DNA of 64,000 bases from contig GG745331.1 of the NCBI GenBank assembly GCA_000151295.1, forward strand, positions 1,479,602 to 1,543,601. The letters are read 5' to 3'. Under the pieces are notes generated by a model. The model was not told where the DNA came from. It ran no database searches and was given only the letters and a program-made list of their open reading frames with translations. The stretch's first letter is position 1. Each line of letters opens with the position of its first letter. Origin of the DNA: Allomyces macrogynus ATCC 38327. Lineage: Eukaryota; Blastocladiomycota; Blastocladiomycetes; Blastocladiales; Blastocladiaceae. The position numbers and the translations under genes were made by a program. Shown here one piece after another: positions 56,607 through 64,000 of this stretch.

Positions 56607-57623
56607 GATGATGGGTTGCTACATGGTCGCAAAGGGCATGAGTGTTCAGGCGCGCTATTGGACACGGTGCAGACGGCGCAGTAGTCGTGTTATCGATTCA
56701 CGATCCGCACTTGTGTGGAGGTCGATCTGGACACGGAGAGAGAAAGATCTTGGGACCCCAGGAGCTGACAGAATCGACCAGCTGCGTACGTTTGCGCTTG
56801 GCCGACGCGTTGGGTCGGTCTTTCTGTATCTGGAAATCCACGACGGTGCGACCTTGGCAGGCCAGGCACACCTTGGAACTTGCGACTCGTTGCAGATGCG
56901 ACGTGGAAAGGCGGCGTCTTTCTTCTATGCCTGCCGTGCTTGAGGTGCCTGGCCGGTTGGTGAGCCGCTGGCGAGAGAGGTGGTTCGAGGTGGCTCAAAA
57001 CAGCAAGTTGGTATGACTTGGTCGCGCGTGGAGCAGTTTCTTCGCCACACGCAGTGTTTGACTCAGACTGTGCAAGCGCCACCTAGGCCGCTCTTGTGCC
57101 AAGTCGCGCGCCAACACGACGCGCTCGACGCCTCGATCAACGGGTCTCTCGCGCCAACTTTCTGCAACACACAGTCAACACCCAGCAGCCAGCAACTCGC
57201 CATGACCCGTCGTGCTGAAAGATGAGCAAACGCGAGCGCAGCCGAGCCCGCCTTTTTCTCGACGTTTCTGTCGGCGGCTGCGCGACCGGACTGGAAATGG
57301 GTCGGCGCGGGTAGGCGCCGCCACCCGTGCCAGGCAGTGTAACTCGACCCCACCCAAATGCTCACTCATGGTCGCCACCGCGCGCCTGCGGCCGCTGGCA
57401 TATAAGCGATCTGAGCCCCGCGCCTGACGCTGGCGAGTTTCATTCTCTCTCTCCCTCTCTCTCGACTTGGACCGGCATCTATCGTCGCGCTCGACTGTTC
57501 GCGTCTTCTGCAAGCTCTGCTGCACGCTCCCGCCGACGATACGCGCACAAGCAACGGACCAACGCGCTCTCCCGTGGATCGTCTCGCGACATCTGCAACT
57601 TCAACGCCGACAAGCCCACGATC
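56607..57623. promoter_or_regulatory. Intergenic, 1 kb, with bestrophin promoter
   Basis: Divergent between the inhibitor-like gene (minus) and bestrophin (plus). A TATAAG at 57401-57406 and a CT-rich tract at 57442-57462 (CATTCTCTCTCTCCCTCTCT) precede the bestrophin ATG at 57624. The rest is unassigned. Confidence 0.4.
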
Positions 57624-59455
57624 ATGTTCAACAGCCAGGACAAGGACCGCGGCGGTGGTCTGGATCTTAAGATCCACACGCCGGGCGCGCTTAACTTCAA
57701 GGGCTCGGTCGTGCTGCCGACCATCAAGGGGTCGCTCGTCGCAACGCTCTGGTCGGTGCTCATCACCTGCCTGCACCTGTTCGTGACCAAGCTGTCGGTA
57801 CGTTGTGCTTATGATGTATTCGTCTTTCGTTATCGCGTGGTGGATACCAACGACGAGCGCCTGGTCCGGATAGATGCCGTCGACCTACATTTCGACGACC
57901 TCGTTTGTCATGTCGCTCCTGCTTGCGTTCAAGAACAACTCGTCCTATGAAAAGTACAACGAGGGGCGCAAAGTACGTTTGCTTCTCTCCCGTCGCGTGT
58001 GCTACATGACGGCGACGCGTTCGTGCGCGTCGTGCTTTTCTTGGCGTGCCGTGTCGACGCCAATTCTCGTTGCATCCGCATGTTCCTGATGCTCCCTCCA
58101 TTTCATGATGATTTTATTAGCTGTGGTCGCAGCTCTTGACGCTTAGCCGTAACTTGGGTCGCCTCATTTGGATCGGTGCGGTTCCTCACACGCGGAGCGG
58201 TTCTGGTCACTATGCTCAATACTCATCCGCGGTTTGGTTCATCGCAGGTATCGAGGACCCGGAACCCAAGGCCACCGAGGAGAAGCGCGTCGCCATGGAC
58301 CTCGTGCTCGCTTTCTTGTACGTGCACGACGTTATTCATGCTCACGCTCCACCTTGGTGCATGCTCCTCACCCACTGTCCTCCGCCCCCGTAGCATTGCC
58401 GCCAAGAACCACATCCGCGGCAAGGACGGGATCCGCGACGAGCACGGTATCCTGCGCCCCGAGCTCGCGAACTTGATCCCGTCCAAGAAGCAGGCTGCGC
58501 TCGATGCCGCCGAGGAGCGCCGTGGCAGTACCGCGTCGGCGCTGCCCCTGACCGAAATCGTTGTGGAGGGTGCCGCCGCCGATGGCTCGGGCCCCGCGGC
58601 CGAAGTGACGCTGCAGGTGCCCGACGCGCCGGCTGCAACGCGCGGTGCTGGGTCCCTGCGCCGCCCGTCCAAGACGGCCGCGCAGTACGGGTTCCTCGAC
58701 GGGTCGCGCGGGAACCTCGCGCTCGATGTCACGCACATGCTCTCGGCGTACTTCTCGGCGCAGCTCAAGAAGACACGCACGGATTCGAGCCAGTACGGCG
58801 GGTACGTTCTTTTGAGGTTTCGGTGTGGTAGACGAGGCGGGGATCGACGACTGACGCATGGTTGATGTGCGTAGTATGATCACGACGCTCAACACCATGA
58901 CCGAGGTTGTCACGTCGCTCGAGCGTGTTGCCACGTCGCGCATTCCGTATGCCTACATTATTCACCTCAAGCAGATCATTGCGTACGTGTGATTCTTGAC
59001 TCGGACCGCACGAATGCTCGGCACTGACCATTCCTTGTTGCCACGACCAGTATCTTCCTCATCCTGCTGCGTACGCATTCTGTCACCGTTGCCGTGTTTG
59101 TGTATGTTTTTAGGAGCTCTCCGAACTAACTGTCACCCTCCCACTGCCACTAGCGTTCCAAATCGTCGATCAATTCAAGGCGTGGACTCCCGCTCTTGTC
59201 TTCTTGATCGCCTTTACGTTCCTCGGCGTCGACGCGATCGGTTCGGAGGTATGCACGCGCCACGTTTATCCCCCCGGAACAGCCCAGAAGATGCTTACCT
59301 TCCCCGCACCCTCGTCCTAGATTGAGCTGCCGTTTGGCGACGACCCGAACGACCTCAAGATCGACGTCTACGTGGAGCAGCTCAAGTGGGAGTTCACCGA
59401 GATTGTCAAGACGCCGCGCGCCAAGCTCAACGAGTGGGACTTGCTCGACGACTAG
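57624..59455 (+). CDS. Bestrophin-family anion channel (fungal type)
   Basis: Nine exons: 57624-57797, 57874-57972, 58121-58175, 58248-58317, 58394-58801, 58875-58982, 59051-59070, 59154-59248 and 59321-59455, 387 residues with every phase closing. Exon 7 is a 20-nt microexon encoding IFLILL. Family landmarks: KGSVVLPTIKGSLVATLWSV (first TM helix), FKNNSSYEKYNEGRK joined to LWSQL (the NSSYxRYxEGR motif), IPYAYIIHLKQII, LPFQIVDQFKAWTPALVFLI, FLGVDAIGSE joined to IELPFGDDPNDLKID (the Ca2+-clasp-like E-NPFG-D-NDL segment). A poorly conserved loop with Ala/Glu-rich sequence lies in exon 5 (residues 150-230). Related proteins form pentameric chloride/bicarbonate channels. Six of eight donors are GTACGT or GTACGC. 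Confidence 0.9.
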
Positions 59456-60134
59456 ACAGCCGCGCGCGCGGCTTCCCCACCTGGCAAAAGATTGTGTCTG
59501 GCCGGTCATGCTGTGTTGACCGTCCAATTTTGATTGCCCTCTAATTTTGTTCTGTATTTTTTCCCTCGCGAAGGACCGCGTTTTTCGTACACCCCCGCAG
59601 ACTTCACGCGCGATTATTACATGGAATAGATGCCCCCCTCTCCGGTTTTTGGCTCTCCGCGCTCTGTTCATCAGCATCGTGAAACTCGCTGTATGCACTA
59701 GCTGCAATCAAGGGGTCTTCAACGACATGAGTCGTGCATCACCTTGGCGAACCGCGCGCGGTCGTCGTCGACGCACGGCCGTGAAGGTTCGCCAGTTCTC
59801 CACTGCGCGTGCCAAGGCTGGCCAGATGGAACCTGCCGACGTGATGACGGTGTGCGTCGGGTTGGATACGCGTCGTGAGGTCCGCGCACGACTTCTTCGG
59901 GGTGGATACGCGTCGTGATGTTCGTGCATGACATCTTCAGCCAGACGATCATGCTGTCCTGGTCGGCTGTTCATGTCTTGGTGGCCTTGACTTCGTTTGT
60001 TTGTCGAGAAGGACCGCGTCTCTGTTTCACGCACCCTTCGCCCTTCAATTACGCACGCATTGCGGTTTGGCTCTCTGGGACGCTGCTCTCTACGGCTCGC
60101 ATCAACACCATGGTACACTCACACTCTTAAGTAT
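59456..60134. other. Intergenic with a decayed duplicate of the UBC7 last exon
   Basis: Sequence at 59716-59775 resembles the last UBC7 exon (60139-60200): both start TTCAACGAC and share the exact 19-mer GAACCGCGCGCGGTCGTCG, with a gap of about 8 nt between. A 40-bp tandem pair follows at 59864-59940. No ORF supported. Confidence 0.5.
59864..59940. repeat. Two tandem 40-bp units
   Basis: GGATACGCGTCGTGA begins both units (59864 and 59904). Downstream bases differ mostly by C-to-T or G-to-A at CpG sites (GTCCGCGCACGAC against GTTCGTGCATGAC). Confidence 0.7.
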
Positions 60135-60941
60135 TTACAGATTCAACGACTTGCGCACCGTGCCGCGCACCACCTCGGAGAACCGCGCGCGGTCGTCGCG
60201 CCACATTTTCTACATCCATGGCCGTCAGTCAGTTCCCATAGTTTTGCTGCTCGCGCACGTCATGCCGCAGCACGTACACTCGCATCTATATTCGCGCCAC
60301 TCTCATCATTCGGTTCCGCGAGCATCGAAACCACACTCAACAAAATCTTTTCCACGGATTGCACGGGACTCCACCGTTCCGCCGACGTCTCGTACATGTT
60401 CGGGTCGTCGCCCGGCGCGTGCAGGATCGAAATGCAGACGGTCCCGTCCGGGTAGACTAGCGCGCATAAGGGGGGGGGGGGGGTCACCATGGGGGGGGGG
60501 GGGGGGGGGGGGGCAAGGGTGGGGAAGGGCGTAGGTACCGTTCGGATGCCACATGTCGCTCGTAAACGTCATGGTCGGCGGGTTCAGTGGGTAATCCGTC
60601 GGGAAATTGATTTCGGCCGTGAACACGCCGTGCTCGTAGTCGGTGCCGGGTGGGCCGCTGTCAACGAGCGATTCAGGACAAATGGTTCCATTGTGCAACG
60701 CGCGGGGATTGGGTGGACAGGAGAGACGCACGCAATCACGGCCTCCCAGGTAAAGAAATCCTCGCCGAGCGGTTCAGCAAAGATGCCCTCGGGCGGGTTC
60801 TTTTGCAGGGCTATTTATCAATCGTCGAATTGGATCAATCGCTGATTCATTGGCTTTGGGCTGGTTCGGGTTCTGGGCCTTACCGCGGTACTCGACCATC
60901 AGCCGGCGCAATGCTGTGCGTGACGAGCCGGCAGCGTTCAT
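60135..60941 (-). CDS. UBC7: Ubiquitin-conjugating enzyme E2, UBC7/UBE2G2 type
   Basis: Five exons, 60941-60884, 60810-60732, 60657-60539, 60456-60278 and 60209-60135, 169 residues. Splicing gives [80 protein letters not shown] (catalytic Cys in TVCIS), then the 12-residue acidic-loop insert region [20 protein letters not shown] and [10 protein letters not shown] at the end. This is the ERAD E2 that pairs with Hrd1/gp78 and Cue1/AUP1 at the ER membrane, building Lys48 chains. The intron before VYPDG (60457-60538) contains runs of 14 and 23 G on the plus strand. Everything else is ordinary. Confidence 0.96.
60470..60513. repeat. Two long poly(G) runs inside a UBC7 intron
   Basis: G14 at 60470-60483 and G23 at 60491-60513 (C runs on the coding strand), close to the acceptor side of an 82-nt intron. 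Confidence 0.9.
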
Positions 60942-61346
60942 TGTCGCGGTGGAGAAGGTTGCAGCGTGGGTTTGCAGCAAGTTGGAGCGGGCGTGGCGGC
61001 CTGGATATTGGAGAAGCGTGTTGGGCGACTGCTGCAACGATGAAGGCTCGCCGAAACCTCATCGCTGGCCGAAGTGAACCTGGACGCCAACGGCGTGACC
61101 GCGAAGCGCGTTATTTGTGAGACGTTTATATTCCAAGGCTCGATTGAGCTCAATTGCCTGCCGTTCCTGCTGTGCCGCTGAGCGTTGGCGAGAGCGGCCA
61201 AGCGCCCGGACGCCTGCAACGACGCGCGACGACGCTCTCGCAACCATCAGAAATGGAAAAAAAAAAAAAAAGAGCAACGGTCCTTCTCGTTCTTGTTTCT
61301 CTCAAATCAATACAAGCCGCACGCACCCCCACCGCCAATCGGCCAT
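60942..61346. other. Intergenic between UBC7 start and carbonic anhydrase end
   Basis: Includes the UBC7 promoter and an A15 run at 61257-61271. No gene seen, unless the carbonic anhydrase frame continues to 61150. Confidence 0.4.
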
Positions 61347-62940
61347 CTACGCGTTCGGGTTGGCCTTCTCCCCGACGACCTTGTAAATCTGCGAAATCTG
61401 GATGGGCTCGAAATGCAATGCCCAAGTCGCGCACGAGGCCGTCGTCGATCCGGTAGCACCACCCGTGCAACGACAGTTCCTGCTTGCGCGCCCATGCGTT
61501 TTGCACGATCGTCGTCGCGCACACGTTGTGCACCGACTGCACCACGTCTATTGATCGAGACACAATTTCAGCTGGGATGCGGGGCGAGGGGATAGAGGCC
61601 AAGGGGGGGGGGGGGGGGGTGGAGAGCGGAGGGGAAGACGTACTCAGCTCGCACATGAGGTCCACGCGCGCCTTGTTATCGGGCAAGGCGTCGAGCTTCG
61701 ACTGGTTGGCCGTGTAGATGTCCTTGATGGTGCGCAGCCAGTTGTCGATCAGGCCAAATTGCTTGCTGGTCATCGAGGCAATGACACCACCGCAGCCTAG
61801 TTGCGAGAAAGGGTTCAGTGAGCGAGTGGAAAGTCAACGTTTTAAACATAGCGGATCGTACCGTAATGCCCGCACACAATAACGTGCTTGACTTTGAGCA
61901 CGTCGACGGCGTACTGCAGCACCGAGAGCAGACTCATGTCGGTGTGCGTGACGACGTTGGCAATGTTGCGCGCGACAAAAACCTCTCCCTACGATCGACG
62001 ACGCATAGCGAGTCAGCCAACACATCCTCCGTCTCACACGTTCGGGAAATCCAGGACCAAAACGCACCGGCTCGAGGTTCAGCAGCTGGTTGGCCGGCAC
62101 GCGCGAGTCCGAGCATCCAATCCACAGCAACTGCGGCGTCTGCTGCGCGGCCAAGCTGGTAAAGTAGTTGGGCTTACGCTTGTTCACATTCGCCGCCCAC
62201 TTCTTGTTCGACTCGAGCAACTTGCCGAGCGTCGAGAAGGTCGTCGGAATACTCGTCATGAGCCCGGCCGGGTTGGTCTGCGGCGTCGTCGGCGTCTTGG
62301 TCGGATCTGCGGCATCCTTGGCAGCCACGGCGCCCGCAGGCGTCGCGTCCTTGGCGGGCTTATCGGCAATCAAGGCCGACGTCGACTTATGCAAGTGCTT
62401 GGGCTTCTTGGGCGGCGCACCGACAGCGAGCGTGGTGCCATGCGCGCCAGGGGCGTGATCGCCGCCGCACGAGCAGGTCGCGTGGCCGGCGGCGCCAGTA
62501 CCGTTGCCGTTGCCGTCAACAATCGACGTATCGGGCTGGACGGGGAACGAGGCGGGTTTTGGCTCAAACGGCTTGGGCGGGTCGTTCGACGATTCCTGGA
62601 TAATGCGCGCGACATCGGTCGTCGGCGTCTGCTCGTGCGGCAACGGCGCCTTGGGGACGCGGTACCCGGTCCCGGAGACTTGGACGTCGGAGCTGTCAGA
62701 GCCCACCGACGACGTGCGCTGCAGCGGCTCGGGCGGCGTGATCGGGTTCATTTTCGAGTCGTCCGACGAGGAGAGCAGGGAGCGCGTCGTCGAGAGGAAG
62801 CGCGAGGAGGCCGGGGCAAATGAGCGGGGGGAGGACAAGTGCGATGCCGGTGCCGGGCGGATCGGCGCGGGGGAGCGAAGCGCGAGCCGGGCGGCGCGGA
62901 TGGCCGAGAGCGAGGCCGACGAGTTGAGAAGCGAGCGCAT
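61347..62940 (-). CDS. Beta-carbonic anhydrase, mitochondrial, with long N-terminal extension
   Basis: Exons 62940-62068, 61988-61862, 61796-61644 and 61547 to the end. The leader [20 protein letters not shown] with [13 protein letters not shown] is a strong mitochondrial targeting sequence. Residues 60-235 are low-complexity, including a Cys/His patch ([16 protein letters not shown]). The catalytic domain begins [20 protein letters not shown] with zinc-binding Cys in [24 protein letters not shown], then [13 protein letters not shown] (zinc His and Cys) and LCELNV-type CELNVVQSVHN. It hydrates CO2 to bicarbonate for carboxylases. The third intron contains a 17-G run. At the C-terminus two readings compete: as assembled the frame runs on to 61150 through low-complexity sequence; a one-base insertion near DLGIA would give [20 protein letters not shown] and stop at 61347, which looks more natural. 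Confidence 0.9.
61603..61619. repeat. Poly(G)17 inside a carbonic anhydrase intron
   Basis: G17 on the plus strand within the intron 61548-61643. Confidence 0.9.
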
Positions 62941-64000
62941 GGTGGGGATGTGGGTCGAGGACCGAGGTCGCGGCGGGACGCTTAATGTGCGAATGGGCAG
63001 GGGCAGTGGGGCAGCCGAAGCAGCCGAAGCGGGGGTGGGTGGGAGGCACGCAAACAGCAGGAACAGAGCGGGGCAGCGAGCGCAAAGGAATGGGAGCCGG
63101 GCGAGACGGTGCGAGGCACGAGCGTGACGACTCAGTCGGTCGGTGCGGGCCGCGGTCAGAGCGAATCAGGAGCCGCGGGTCGGAGCGAGTCGGGGAGAGA
63201 GAGCGGAGGATGACGGGCGGCCACCGCCATTTATACGGCCGGCCCGTCGCCGTCGTCGTTGGTCGCCAGCAGCGATCGGCACCGTGTGGGCGCCCCCAAC
63301 AGCCGCGTGGGGGGCAGCGGCGCGTCGGCCGGCGCGCGCGACAGCAGGACGCTGGCTGCAGGCGTGTCGGGTCTGCCCGCTCCATGGCACTTATCACCGT
63401 CCACCATCAGCGTGATGATGCCCGCCTGATGGTGGGCGCCGCCCACCAACGCAAGCAACGCAAGGGAGCGCTGGGATGGGAGGGGCCCCTGGCGAAAGAC
63501 CTGTGGAAAGAAGGCGAAAGAGCGCGAAAGGGTGGTCTCCACGTTTTGCGTGTCCCTGCCCAAGGCGCGGCGCAGAGCTCGGGCGCTTCCCGAAACGTGG
63601 AGACACGCGACCGCGTCGCGAGGCCCGGCCGGCGGGGAGCAGGCGCGCGGCTCCCCCTGCAACCACTCCTTGCGCCAGGTGCCCCGCACTGACCGTCTGC
63701 AGCGAGCCGGCCCAACTTGCCGCACTCCAATTGGATCGAGACTGTCGACGACTCTGCTCCGGTCGCGCCCTGTCGCGGCACTGAGCGACCTGCAATCGCC
63801 AAGCACCAAGTGGCGACGACGGCAAGGCCGCCACCAACGCCGCCATCCCAGTGGCATCGACCCCCATGTGTCACGGCCGCACGCGGACAGCCTAGCGCAC
63901 TCGATCCGATCCGGGCCGTTTGGTGGGCGGACCCGCCACTTCAAGTCCCTGCACGACCTGACCTGCTCGCGCGGTCATGCGCATGGCCTCCATCGCCGCC
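62941..64000. promoter_or_regulatory. Carbonic anhydrase upstream region and window end
   Basis: TATAAAT on the minus strand at 63229-63235, about 290 bp upstream of the carbonic anhydrase ATG, inside a TATA-like GGCCGTATAAATGG. The rest is CpG-rich with overlapping open frames on both strands (for example 63231-63944 minus) that lack any domain; a real gene may begin near the right edge, but I cannot support one. Confidence 0.4.

Overview
This is nuclear DNA from a GC-rich, compact, intron-bearing eukaryote. The best fit is an early-diverging zoosporic fungus of the Blastocladiomycota type (Allomyces or Catenaria); that is inferred, not shown. Fungal-type genes (SPT8, CSM1/PCS1-like monopolin, KIN4-like kinase, fungal-type bestrophin, short MLH3) sit beside genes I know mainly from animals and plants and not from Dikarya (KIAA0930-like, SCFD2-like). 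Introns are mostly 60-100 nt, several are only 41-45 nt, and many 5' splice sites read GTACGT or GTACGC.

Layout. 1-0.8 kb: broken F-box/LRR-like gene. 1-6 kb: PAAF1/Rpn14-like WD40 protein (-), adenosine kinase (-), an EMAP-II-type tRNA-binding protein with a possible mitochondrial leader (+). 5.8-12.5 kb: a meiosis-flavoured block with MLH3 (-), RMI1 (-) and, divergent from RMI1, a Csm1/Pcs1-like monopolin protein (+). 12.5-16.4 kb: an unrecognised HEAT-like gene, Med9-like, ribosomal protein L9 (all -). 17.5-23.8 kb: RAD23 (-), CWC22 with an RS-rich N-terminus (+), KIAA0930-like (-). 25-27.7 kb: two decayed F-box/LRR copies. 27.8-40.5 kb: SCFD2-like Sec1 protein (-), LETM1-like (+), large coiled-coil protein (-), IST1 (-), RING membrane protein (+), mitochondrial-type aromatic/2-aminoadipate aminotransferase (+). 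40.7-42.5 kb: another broken F-box/LRR copy (-). 42.7-44.7 kb: a strongly CpG-depleted retroelement relic with an RNase H domain, followed by tRNA-like sequences and a tRNA-Val(CAC) candidate. 45.3-54 kb: SPT8 (+), KIN4-like kinase (-), ORMDL (-). 54.9-56.6 kb: three tandem small paralogues resembling I78/I13 peptidase inhibitors, two of them damaged. 57.6-63 kb: bestrophin with a 20-nt microexon (+), UBC7/UBE2G2 (-), beta-carbonic anhydrase (-).

The genes are mainly independent housekeeping units. The clearest functional grouping is MLH3-RMI1-CSM1, all acting on recombination intermediates or meiotic chromosomes in known systems. Exon junctions were worked out by hand from splice signals, reading-frame bookkeeping and remembered family conservation; most models close in frame, but single coordinates may be off by a base or two. 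Five conserved genes (RAD23, CWC22, SCFD2-like, SPT8, KIN4-like) and possibly the carbonic anhydrase carry one stop or frame break that only raw reads or RNA can separate into assembly error, unusual intron or real lesion.
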